Source of the DNA: CAYWEP01 sp964613075
GTDB lineage: Bacteria; Patescibacteriota; Microgenomatia; Levybacterales; UBA12049
DNA: 26,910 nt
Assembly (NCBI GenBank): GCA_964613075.1
Contig: CAZTFV010000005.1
Location: 1 to 26,910, forward strand
Direction of reading: 5' to 3'
This document shows, in pieces, positions 7,363-15,049 of the stretch. Within the stretch, counting starts at the first letter, position 1. Every line of letters begins with the position of its first letter. The notes under the pieces are model-generated. The model was not told the DNA's origin, made no database searches, and saw only the letters and a list, made by a program, of their open reading frames with translations. The position numbers were made by a program, and so were the translations under genes.

Positions 7363-7411
7363 TAAACAAATAGAACCTACTACACAGACCTCCCAAAAGG
7401 GAGGTTTTTTT
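7325..7411 (+). promoter_or_regulatory. Aromatic attenuator controlling the aro operon
   Basis: Alternative pairings are visible. (a) GGTTCTATTT (7325-7334) pairs perfectly with AAATAGAACC (7368-7377). (b) Inside it, ACCCCC (7336-7341) pairs with GGGAGGT (7346-7352) with one bulged A. (c) GGGAGGT (7346-7352) can instead pair with ACCTCCC (7388-7394), the antiterminator. (d) ACCTCCC (7388-7394) pairs with GGGAGGT (7399-7405), the terminator. A ribosome stalled on the aromatic codons would cover 7325-7341, break (a) and (b) and free 7346-7352 for (c). A ribosome at the TAG would cover 7346-7352, and an untranslated leader would trap it in (b); both leave the terminator. The mechanism is inferred; the pairings are directly seen. 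Confidence 0.85.
7388..7411 (+). terminator. Intrinsic terminator of the aro attenuator
   Basis: ACCTCCC (7388-7394), loop AAAA, GGGAGGT (7399-7405) and a run of seven T. It is nearly identical in stem and layout to the trp attenuator terminator. It may also end trp operon transcripts, since no other terminator follows trpA. Confidence 0.87.
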
Positions 7412-7434
7412 GTTGGTAAAAAACCATATCTATT

Positions 7435-8211
7435 ATGAAAAAACTATCAAAAAAGAAAACTATTATTATCGCGGGTCCCTGCGCTGCGGAGTCTATGGAA
7501 CAAATTCGACTCTCAATTAGACAGGCAAAAAGGCGAAAGGTTGATTTTATGCGTATAAGTCTCTGGAAACCGAGAACAAAACCAGGTTTTGATGGCCTTG
7601 GAGAAAAAGGTATTGATCTTCTTATTGAAGCGGCAAAGTCAGGAATTAATCCTGCCACTGAGGTACTAATACCAGAACACGCAAAAATAGTTATGAAAAA
7701 AGTATTTAATGCGGTTCCTAAGACGAAATTACTCTTGTGGATCGGGTCACGTAATCAAAACCATTATATTCAAAGGGAAATTGCAGGCATTGCTGCAAAG
7801 GATAAACGCGTACTCCTCATGGTTAAAAATCAACCATGGGTAAGTGAAGATCATTGGGAAGGCATTATCGGACACGTTTTAGATGGAGGTATTAGTAAAG
7901 AAAGGCTCATTCTCTGTCACAGAGGATTCACTCCAAATGGCGTGAACCCGCATGGTTACAGAAATGTACCTGATTTTGCAATGACGAGGAAGATTAAGGA
8001 GAAAACTGGATTACCGATGCTTTTTGACCCTTCACACACCGGAGGTAGCGTTGAGAAGGTTTTGCAGATTGCTCAAGATGCACACAAAGAAAACTTGGAT
8101 GGACTAATTATTGAGGTACATCCGAATCCTAAAATTGCATTAACTGATGCAAAGCAACAATTGACCTGGAAACAATTTGATCAATTGATACATCAATTTT
8201 ATAGTCTATGA
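7435..8211 (+). CDS. aroF: DAHP synthase (3-deoxy-7-phosphoheptulonate synthase), type I-beta-like
   Basis: This enzyme condenses PEP with erythrose-4-phosphate and commits carbon to the shikimate pathway. At 258 residues it is a bare catalytic barrel. It shows IIAGPCAAES (11-20, metal-ligand-type Cys16), MRISLWKPRTKPG with the PEP-binding KPRT at 45-48, WIGSRNQN, VKNQP, CHRGF, FDPSHTGGS, IEVHPNP and the final DAKQQLTW. The pattern resembles the I-beta and Bacteroidetes-type enzymes. There is no ACT domain, ferredoxin-like extension or fused chorismate mutase, so feedback inhibition by an attached domain is not expected. No convincing Shine-Dalgarno precedes the ATG. KDO8P synthase is a related alternative, but the operon context argues against it. 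Confidence 0.9.
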   Translation: MKKLSKKKTIIIAGPCAAESMEQIRLSIRQAKRRKVDFMRISLWKPRTKPGFDGLGEKGIDLLIEAAKSGINPATEVLIPEHAKIVMKKVFNAVPKTKLLLWIGSRNQNHYIQREIAGIAAKDKRVLLMVKNQPWVSEDHWEGIIGHVLDGGISKERLILCHRGFTPNGVNPHGYRNVPDFAMTRKIKEKTGLPMLFDPSHTGGSVEKVLQIAQDAHKENLDGLIIEVHPNPKIALTDAKQQLTWKQFDQLIHQFYSL

Positions 8212-9278
8212 CAAATATACGAAAAACTTACAAAATTGCTCACGCAGAAACAACCGATGTAATTATCGGAAGTAATTTGCTGGATAAATTAGACACGCTG
8301 GTAAAGCAATACAAGCATACCGGTTACATTCTACTCTCTGGTGAAACTACCAAAAAATTATACGCTGACAAAATTATTACCTCTCTAAAGCGTCTGAATG
8401 TGTCAGTACATACTTTCGTTCTCCCCAAAGGAGAGAGCAATAAAAATATGGAAAGCATCGTAAAGGTTCTTAATTTTATGCTGAAAAATAATCTTGATAA
8501 AAGGGGCGCAATGATTGCAATGGGCGGAGGAGTTACTGGTGATGTTGCAACAGTAATTGCTGGTCTTTACTACCGCGGAATTGACTGTATACAAATTCCA
8601 TCAACCTTACTTGCACAAGTTGATTCAGCTCATGGCGGAAAAGGTGGGGCAAATATAAATGAGTACAAAAATATGATCGGATTAACTCGTCAGCCTACTG
8701 CGGTAATAGTTGATACAAATCTTCTTCGATCACTCTCAAGGGAACAAATCCGATCAGGATTAGGTGAGATTTTAAAATATGCAATTGCTCATGACAAAAC
8801 TTTATTTGAAAAATTAGAAAGACTGGAGAAAATCGAAGATGAATTGGGATCAATTATATATTCCTGTATCGATTTAAAAATGAAAGCAGTCATTCAAGAC
8901 CCACTCGATATAGGAAATGTCCGCATTGCGCTTAATTTTGGACACAGCCTAGGGCATGCCGTAGAAATTACAAGCCATCTTACCCATGGTAAAGCAGTAG
9001 CAGTGGGCATGACTTTCGCAATAAAAGTAAGTAGCGAGCTAGGTCTGATCTCAGAGGATCAAGCCATACGGGCACTAACCCTTATAAAAAAATTCGATTT
9101 ACCTCAGATAGCGAACAATATCAACATAGAAAGAGTGAGAGAAATTATGAAAAAAGATAAAAAAAATATTGGCGGTAAAACAAAGCTTGTACTACTTGAA
9201 GATATAGGAAAAACATCAATTCAAGAAAACATTTCAGAGGAAATAATAAACAAGGTACTGAAGGAGGTTATCATATGA
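8208..9278 (+). CDS. aroB: 3-dehydroquinate synthase
   Basis: AroB cyclises DAHP to 3-dehydroquinate using NAD and a divalent metal. The length of 356 residues is normal. Motifs run in family order: GGGVTGDVATVIAGLYYRG (106-124), IPSTLLAQVDS followed by AHGGKGGAN where most relatives have SVGGKTGVN, and the metal-site segments GLGEILKYA (Glu187), NFGHSLGHA (His246/His250) and HGKAV (His260). It overlaps the DAHP synthase gene by ATGA and precedes aroQ with another ATGA overlap, implying coupled translation. Confidence 0.94.
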   Translation: MTNIRKTYKIAHAETTDVIIGSNLLDKLDTLVKQYKHTGYILLSGETTKKLYADKIITSLKRLNVSVHTFVLPKGESNKNMESIVKVLNFMLKNNLDKRGAMIAMGGGVTGDVATVIAGLYYRGIDCIQIPSTLLAQVDSAHGGKGGANINEYKNMIGLTRQPTAVIVDTNLLRSLSREQIRSGLGEILKYAIAHDKTLFEKLERLEKIEDELGSIIYSCIDLKMKAVIQDPLDIGNVRIALNFGHSLGHAVEITSHLTHGKAVAVGMTFAIKVSSELGLISEDQAIRALTLIKKFDLPQIANNINIERVREIMKKDKKNIGGKTKLVLLEDIGKTSIQENISEEIINKVLKEVII

Positions 9279-9721
9279 AAATCCTGGTACTAAATGGTCC
9301 AAATCTCAATCTATTAGGTATGCGAGACAAAAATCTGTATGGCATAAAAACTCTTGAAGAGATTGATAAAGACTTGGAAAAAATTGCCACGAAGCACAAT
9401 GTAATTCTGGAGTTCTATCAATCGAATCATGAGGGTAATCTCATCGATAAGATACAAGAATTACGAGATACGATCTCAGGAATTCTCATAAATCCTGGAG
9501 CATTAACGCATTACGGCTATTCTTTACGTGATGCATTAGAAGATTCGAAAGTACCAATAGTTGAGGTGCATCTTTCGAATATTGAAGAAAGAGAAAGATT
9601 TAGAAAAATTGATGTACTAGCCGGTATTGTGAAAGAACGCATCATAGGACTAAAGGAAAAAAGCTATACAGTCGGTCTTGAGAAATTACTGGAGGTTTTA
9701 AAACATGAAAATCAAAATTAG
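9275..9721 (+). CDS. aroQ: 3-dehydroquinate dehydratase, type II
   Basis: The type II enzyme dehydrates 3-dehydroquinate to 3-dehydroshikimate. The 148-residue length fits the dodecameric type II family. Seen are LNGPNLNLLG (6-15), Arg17 and Tyr22 in the active-site lid, FYQSNHEG (48-54), INPGALTHY (72-80) and EVHLSN with the catalytic-type His99. AAGGAGGT lies at a good distance before the ATG. The end overlaps aroA by 17 bases. Confidence 0.94.
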   Translation: MKILVLNGPNLNLLGMRDKNLYGIKTLEEIDKDLEKIATKHNVILEFYQSNHEGNLIDKIQELRDTISGILINPGALTHYGYSLRDALEDSKVPIVEVHLSNIEERERFRKIDVLAGIVKERIIGLKEKSYTVGLEKLLEVLKHENQN

Positions 9722-10982
9722 TAAATCGAAAATATATGGAAATGTAACTGCCCCTCCGTCAAAAAGCATATCGCATAGAGCCATTATTGTGGCGGCGCTT
9801 TCCCATGGTAGGTCAAAACTGCTGAATGTACTTATAGCAGACGATACAGAAAAGACAATTAATGCACTAAGAGAATTTGGGGTCAAAATCACAAGAAAAG
9901 ATACAACCCTGACAATACATGGGAGCAAAGGAAAATTACAACGACCTTATAATGCTATAGAAGTTGGCAATTCTGGCTCATCAATAAGACTGTTAACCGC
10001 TGTCTCAGGATTAGTTGATGGGTTAACAATACTATCGGGAGAAAAACGGCTGTGCGAGAGGCCAATGGCAGATTTATTTGACCCTCTAAAAAAGATGGGT
10101 ATAACTGCAAGATCAATAAAAAGAAATGGTTGCCCTCCGCTTGAAGTCATTGGTGGAAGAATCAAGGGCGGAAAAATTACGGTCAATGGAAATATAAGTT
10201 CTCAATTCGTCAGCGCATTACTGCTGATCGCTCCTTTCGCAGGAGATAAAACGACAATATTAGCAGAAAATGTCCGTTCAAAGCCATATATTGAACTAAC
10301 GCTTAAAGTCATGAATGACTTTGGTGTTGCCGTAGCCAATAGTGACGATAGATTTACTATCCCACCGATGCAACAGTACAAGGCAAGAACGTATCGTATT
10401 GAAGGTGACTATTCATCAGGTTCATACTTTTTTGCAGGAGCAGCAGTTACTGGAAGTAGTGTTACAGTAAAAAATTTAAACACTGATTCTAAACAAGGTG
10501 ATAAGTTCTTTTTAACACTTCTTCAGAAAATGGGATGTCATGTTGAGAGTAATGAAGATGGAATCACATTAACCGGATCAGAAAAGCTTAAAGCAATAAC
10601 AGTAGACCTTAAGGATTATCCTGACATTGTTCAGAGTCTTGCTGTTGTTGCAGCTTTTGCTAATGGCACAACGAAAATCACCAATATACTGAATCTTAGG
10701 CACAAAGAAACAGATAGGATAGAGGCAACAGCCAACGAATTAAAAAAGATGGGAGTACAAGTAAAGCATGATGATAATTCACTGGAGGTAACCGGCGGAA
10801 GTCCAAAAGGAGCTGTAATAAACACCTACAATGACCACCGTATGGCAATGAGCTTTGCAGTGGCAGGATTGAACGCTTTCGGAACAACTGTCATCAATGA
10901 TGCAGAAGTTACAAACAAATCATATCCCAACTTCTTTGAGAACTTACAGTCGATTGGCGCACAAGTAAAGGAGGTTATATGA
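9705..10982 (+). CDS. aroA: EPSP synthase (3-phosphoshikimate 1-carboxyvinyltransferase)
   Basis: AroA transfers the enolpyruvyl group of PEP to shikimate-3-phosphate. The 425-residue protein has APPSKSISHR (16-25, with Lys20 and Arg25 in the substrate site), GNSGSSIRLL, CERPMADL, ISSQFVSALL, RHKETDRI and TYNDHRMAMS, all expected in this order. GGAGG precedes the ATG. It overlaps aroQ by 17 bases and aroK by ATGA. Confidence 0.95.
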   Translation: MKIKISKSKIYGNVTAPPSKSISHRAIIVAALSHGRSKLLNVLIADDTEKTINALREFGVKITRKDTTLTIHGSKGKLQRPYNAIEVGNSGSSIRLLTAVSGLVDGLTILSGEKRLCERPMADLFDPLKKMGITARSIKRNGCPPLEVIGGRIKGGKITVNGNISSQFVSALLLIAPFAGDKTTILAENVRSKPYIELTLKVMNDFGVAVANSDDRFTIPPMQQYKARTYRIEGDYSSGSYFFAGAAVTGSSVTVKNLNTDSKQGDKFFLTLLQKMGCHVESNEDGITLTGSEKLKAITVDLKDYPDIVQSLAVVAAFANGTTKITNILNLRHKETDRIEATANELKKMGVQVKHDDNSLEVTGGSPKGAVINTYNDHRMAMSFAVAGLNAFGTTVINDAEVTNKSYPNFFENLQSIGAQVKEVI

Positions 10983-11494
10983 ATATTGTACTTATCGGTA
11001 TGCGTGCCACCGGAAAAACAACTGTGGCTAAGATATTAGCGGGAAAATTAAAAAGAGACCATATTGAAATAGACGAACTGGTTGTAGAAAGATCAGGACT
11101 TTCAATACCTGAAATAGTAGAGAAATCTGGTTGGGAATATTTTCGAGATCTTGAATCAAAAGTCACGAAAGAGCTAGCTCAAATTGATAACAAAATTATC
11201 TCAACAGGAGGAGGAGTTGTAACGCGGAAAGAAAATACAGAAATACTGGAAAAGACTGGTTTTTTGATTCTTCTTACTGCAAGTATTGATACCATGCTAT
11301 TAAGAATGGGAAATGGCACAAATAGACCGTCATTAACTGAAAAAGGGTCAGTGAGAGAAGAGATTGCTGAAGTTCTCAAACAGCGGAAGATCCTATACGA
11401 AAAAGCTTGCAATGTAATCATTGCAACCGATAACCAAAATCCGGAAGAAGTGGGAGAAAGAATCCTAGCAGTTGTCAAAGAAAGGAACTTATGA
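10979..11494 (+). CDS. aroK: Shikimate kinase
   Basis: Shikimate kinase phosphorylates shikimate from ATP. The 171-residue protein is a compact P-loop kinase: Walker A GMRATGKTT (7-15), the shikimate-binding Asp32 in EIDE and Arg56 in YFRDLE, the glycine triad STGGGVV (75-81), and the lid arginine in NRPSL. AAGGAGG precedes the ATG. It overlaps both neighbours by ATGA. Confidence 0.94.
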   Translation: MNIVLIGMRATGKTTVAKILAGKLKRDHIEIDELVVERSGLSIPEIVEKSGWEYFRDLESKVTKELAQIDNKIISTGGGVVTRKENTEILEKTGFLILLTASIDTMLLRMGNGTNRPSLTEKGSVREEIAEVLKQRKILYEKACNVIIATDNQNPEEVGERILAVVKERNL

Positions 11495-12309
11495 AATTAA
11501 ACGCACAAACAACACTTTGCTGTGTCATTGGTAATCCTATTGATCACTCGCTTTCACCGGCGATGCATAATGCTGGATATAAAGCAAAGGATCTTAATTA
11601 TGTCTATTTAGCTTTTCGTGTCGGTAATGTACTAGATGCGATAAAAGGAATACGAGCATTAGGTATAAAAGGAGTAAGCGTTACAGTCCCTCATAAGATA
11701 GCTGTAATGCAATACGTTGATAGGCTAGGCGATCGAGCAAAACAGATTGGAGCAGTCAACACCATACTTAATGAAAACGGCAAGTTGGTCGGTTCCAATA
11801 CTGATTGTGATGGCGCAATCAAGGCATTAGAAGGAAACATAGCGCTTTCAGGTAAGAAAGTCGTTCTAGTGGGGTCAGGTGGTGCAGCAAGGGCTATAGC
11901 ATTCGGCTTAAAAGAAAAAAATGCCGATGTTCTGATCGTGAACCGAACATTGGCAAAGGCAAAGGAATTAGCCAAAGCAACAGGTGCTCGGTTTGGTGAT
12001 TTATCAATGCTTGATGAAATTAAAACAAGCGATGTTCTGATTAATGCTACATCTGTTGGTTTATCAAATAATGGAAATGACAGACTTGTTCCAGAGGAGA
12101 TGCTCCATAAGAATCTGACAGTATTTGACATAGTATACAATCCACAAGAAACTAATCTTATCGTCGATGCAAAAGAAGCAGGTTGCAAGATAATATACGG
12201 TTATAAGATGCTTCTCTATCAGGCTGTTACACAGTTTGAGCTTTTTACTGGAAGCACTGCTCCAGTTTCAGTAATGGAAGAAGCGCTATTGAAAGGTTTA
12301 CGAGGGTAA
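11491..12309 (+). CDS. aroE: Shikimate dehydrogenase
   Basis: AroE reduces 3-dehydroshikimate to shikimate, normally with NADPH. The 272 residues include the shikimate-binding DHSLSPAMHN (19-27), VTVPHK with the catalytic-type Lys69, NTDCDG with Asp105, the nucleotide-binding VGSGGAARA (128-135), and VNRT, whose basic residue is consistent with NADPH. The C-terminal YGYKMLLYQAVTQFELF closes the substrate site. It overlaps aroK by ATGA and lies 4 bases before aroC. Confidence 0.94.
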   Translation: MKLNAQTTLCCVIGNPIDHSLSPAMHNAGYKAKDLNYVYLAFRVGNVLDAIKGIRALGIKGVSVTVPHKIAVMQYVDRLGDRAKQIGAVNTILNENGKLVGSNTDCDGAIKALEGNIALSGKKVVLVGSGGAARAIAFGLKEKNADVLIVNRTLAKAKELAKATGARFGDLSMLDEIKTSDVLINATSVGLSNNGNDRLVPEEMLHKNLTVFDIVYNPQETNLIVDAKEAGCKIIYGYKMLLYQAVTQFELFTGSTAPVSVMEEALLKGLRG

Positions 12310-12313
12310 CATT

Positions 12314-13399
12314 ATGGCTGGAAATACTTTCGGACACTTATTTAGAATAACGACATTCGGTGAATCCCATGGAGGGTGTGTCGGTGCCGTGGTCGATGGG
12401 TGTCCACCGGGTCTTGAAATCTCACAAGTTGAAATCCAAAAAGAACTTGATCGGAGAAAACCTGGGCAAAGCAGTATTACTTCTCCGCGTCAAGAGCAGG
12501 ATGAAATTCACATCTTATCCGGTATATTAGATGGAAAAACTACAGGTACACCTATTTTACTTCTAGCATACAACAAAGATGCAAAGCCGGAAGATTACCT
12601 CCATTTAAAAGATCTCTATCGTCCAGGACATGCAGATTATACATTTCAAAAGAAATATGGCACGAGAGACTGGAAAGGCAGTGGCAGAGCATCTGCGCGC
12701 GAAACACTTGGAAGAGTAGCAGCAGGAGCAATTGCTAAAAAATATCTCAAAGAAAAACTTGGTATTGAAATCTTAAGTTACGTTGAGCAAGTTGGTGACA
12801 TAAAAACGAATATTAACTTCAACCAAGTAACCATAAATTCGATTGAATCGAATATTGTCCGTTGTCCTGATCAAGATACAGCCGAGAGAATGATTAAATT
12901 AATTGAATCAGTTAGAGATGAAGGAGATTCTATCGGAGGTGTTGTGCGGGGGATAATTAAAAATGTTCCTATTGGCCTTGGAGAACCGGTATTTGACAAA
13001 TTACCTGCTGATTTAGGGAAAGCCATGATGAGTATTAATGCAGTAAAAGGCTTTGAAATAGGATCTGGATTTGAAGGAGTAAAATTGCGAGGCAGTCAGC
13101 ATAACGATGAGTTTCAAATCGACGATCAAGGAGAAGTAAAAACCAGAACCAACAATGCCGGTGGAACTCTAGGCGGTATATCAAATGGAGAAACTATTTA
13201 CTTTCGAGTTGCCATCAAGCCAGTATCAACAATCAGGAAGCGACAAAACACAGTAAATAAAAATGAAGAAGAAGTTACACTAGAAGCAACTGGTAGGCAT
13301 GATCCATGTGTTCTCCCGAGAGCAATTCCTATTGTTGATGCTATGTCTGCGCTTGTTCTTATGGATCATTACTTACGACACAAAGCACAGAATTTATAG
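12314..13399 (+). CDS. aroC: Chorismate synthase
   Basis: AroC eliminates phosphate from EPSP to give chorismate and needs reduced FMN. At 361 residues it matches the family. GNTFGHLFRITTFGESHGG (3-21) is the first signature. RRKPGQSSITSPRQEQD, GKTTGTPI, RPGHADYT, GSGRASARET and GRHDPCVLPRA follow in order. GAGGG lies before the ATG. The operon thus encodes every step from DAHP synthase to chorismate. Confidence 0.95.
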   Translation: MAGNTFGHLFRITTFGESHGGCVGAVVDGCPPGLEISQVEIQKELDRRKPGQSSITSPRQEQDEIHILSGILDGKTTGTPILLLAYNKDAKPEDYLHLKDLYRPGHADYTFQKKYGTRDWKGSGRASARETLGRVAAGAIAKKYLKEKLGIEILSYVEQVGDIKTNINFNQVTINSIESNIVRCPDQDTAERMIKLIESVRDEGDSIGGVVRGIIKNVPIGLGEPVFDKLPADLGKAMMSINAVKGFEIGSGFEGVKLRGSQHNDEFQIDDQGEVKTRTNNAGGTLGGISNGETIYFRVAIKPVSTIRKRQNTVNKNEEEVTLEATGRHDPCVLPRAIPIVDAMSALVLMDHYLRHKAQNL

Positions 13400-13401
13400 A
13401 T

Positions 13402-13671
13402 ATGAACGACAAATTAGAAAACTGGCGAAAGCAAATTGATGAACTTGACGATGATTTACTTCTGATTCTTGCAAGAAGGATAAAGATTGTAGCGGAAATT
13501 GGCAAGTATAAAAAGGCACATAATATTGTACCATTTGATGAGAAAAGGTGGCATGAGCTGTTGGAATCTAAGCTTTCTAAAGCTAAGCTACTTAACTTAC
13601 CTAAAAATCTCATTAAAACCCTCTATGAGCATATCCACAAATATTCTCTGGAAATAGAAAAGGAGGAGTAA
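13402..13671 (+). CDS. Chorismate mutase, AroQ class
   Basis: The enzyme rearranges chorismate to prephenate. The 89-residue all-helical protein matches the AroQ fold: NWRKQIDELDDDLLLILARR (7-26, with Arg9 and the arginines at 25-26), then IAEIGKYKK with active-site-type lysines, and a final helix around LYEHIHKYSLEIE. It is free-standing here. In many bacteria this domain is fused to PheA or TyrA, and in Archaeoglobus the order TyrA-AroQ-PheA is one protein. It starts two bases after aroC, and AGGAGGAG at its own end serves the next gene. Confidence 0.88.
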   Translation: MNDKLENWRKQIDELDDDLLLILARRIKIVAEIGKYKKAHNIVPFDEKRWHELLESKLSKAKLLNLPKNLIKTLYEHIHKYSLEIEKEE

Positions 13672-13676
13672 ATGAT

Positions 13677-15008
13677 ATGAAGCAGATTAGCATTGTAGGA
13701 TTTGGAAGATTTGGAAAAACACTTTACCGTCTTCTTAAAGATGATTTTGCCATCATGCTTTTTAGCAGAAGCGAAATTGATCCGAATGACACGGAATTGA
13801 CAAAGAGTACAGTCATTGCAAAAGATCTTAGCGAGGTTTACAAAAGTGATGTGATTTTTTATGCAGTCCCGATCTCTGCTTTTGAACAAGTAATAGCATC
13901 CCACAAAAAATATTTTCAAGCAAATCATGTACTGATTGATGTCCTATCGGTAAAATTGCATCCTGCCAAGGTCTTTGATGAGTACCTGGCAGATAGTAAT
14001 GCACAAGCCTTACTTACACATCCTATGTTCGGCCCTGATAGTAGTAAAAACGGATTTGAAAGTCTACCAATGGTACTTGATAAGTTTAGGACAACAGAAA
14101 GTACATACAATTTTTGGAAAGAGTATTTTCAGAGTAAAAAACTGCGTGTTATAGAAATGTCTGCTGAAGAGCATGACAGAATTGCAGCTAACTCACAGGG
14201 TCTGACGCACTTTATAGGAAGACTTCTTCAAGAATATAAGCTCAAAGATTCGTCCATAGATTCCTTGGGTACTAAAAAGTTATTAGAGATTAGGGAACAG
14301 ACTTGTAATGATACTTGGCAACTGTTTACTGACTTGCAGCATTACAACCCATACACAAAACAAATGCGTCTAAAACTCGGTGATGCTTATGATAAGTTAT
14401 ACAACAAATTACTGCCCAAACAAATAGATCCAGGCTTTATAACCTTTGGAATTCAAGGAGGAAAAGGCAGCTTCAATGAAGAGGTAGTGACCAGTTATAT
14501 TGAAAAAAACAACGTTGCTCGCTATAAAATTCGATATTTATATACTTCGGAAAAAGTGTTAAGAAATCTCCATGAGGGTACTATTGACTATGGTTTGTTT
14601 GCTACTCATAATGCAACAGGTGGCATAGTTCATGAATCAATACATGCAATGGCTCGCTATAAATTCAAAATTGTTGATGAGCTTGAAATGTTGGTTAGGC
14701 ATTTCCTGATGAAAAGAAAGAAAGTATCTTTTGAAGATATTACGACGATTATGGCGCATCCTCAAAACTTCAGACAGTGTACAAGCACGCTTAGTAAAAA
14801 GTATCCGCATTTGAAGTTGGAAAGCGGGAAAGGTGATCTGATAGATACAGCAAAAGCTGCATTCTATTTATCCAGTGGTAAACTACCAGGAACTACTGCA
14901 ATTTTAGGCCCACTAAGCTTAAGCCAACGGTATGGATTGACAATTATTGGTAAAGATCTTCAGGATAGAAAGGATAACGTAACGAATTTCCTTTTAGTGA
15001 GCAGGTAA
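13677..15008 (+). CDS. Prephenate dehydrogenase-prephenate dehydratase fusion (TyrA-PheA)
   Basis: Residues 1 to about 245 are a prephenate dehydrogenase: dinucleotide fold ISIVGFGRFGKT (4-15), FYAVPI, THPMFGPDS with His115, EEHDR with His166, and a helical dimerisation region. Residues about 255-443 are a prephenate dehydratase: GIQGGKGSFNEE, DYGLFATHNATGGIVHES, MAHPQNFRQC, DTAKAAF, and the C-terminal DRKDNVTNFLLV, where relatives have N-x-T-R-F. One protein could therefore lead prephenate to both 4-hydroxyphenylpyruvate and phenylpyruvate. No ACT domain follows the dehydratase, so Phe feedback through ACT is not expected. The ATG at 13677 has AGGAGGAG 8 bases upstream; an ATG at 13672 is followed by a stop. 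A terminal aminotransferase is not in the window. Confidence 0.87.
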   Translation: MKQISIVGFGRFGKTLYRLLKDDFAIMLFSRSEIDPNDTELTKSTVIAKDLSEVYKSDVIFYAVPISAFEQVIASHKKYFQANHVLIDVLSVKLHPAKVFDEYLADSNAQALLTHPMFGPDSSKNGFESLPMVLDKFRTTESTYNFWKEYFQSKKLRVIEMSAEEHDRIAANSQGLTHFIGRLLQEYKLKDSSIDSLGTKKLLEIREQTCNDTWQLFTDLQHYNPYTKQMRLKLGDAYDKLYNKLLPKQIDPGFITFGIQGGKGSFNEEVVTSYIEKNNVARYKIRYLYTSEKVLRNLHEGTIDYGLFATHNATGGIVHESIHAMARYKFKIVDELEMLVRHFLMKRKKVSFEDITTIMAHPQNFRQCTSTLSKKYPHLKLESGKGDLIDTAKAAFYLSSGKLPGTTAILGPLSLSQRYGLTIIGKDLQDRKDNVTNFLLVSR

Positions 15009-15032
15009 ATGGAAGAGGGGTTCACTACTGAG

Positions 15033-15041
15033 TGATATAAT
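15033..15041 (+). promoter_or_regulatory. Extended -10 promoter of trpS
   Basis: TGA directly before TATAAT (15036-15041) forms an extended -10 box; a good -35 is not seen. Transcription would begin about two bases before the ATG at 15050, giving a leaderless trpS mRNA. No terminator separates trpS from the aro operon, so read-through is also possible. Confidence 0.65.
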
Positions 15042-15049
15042 GATTTTAT

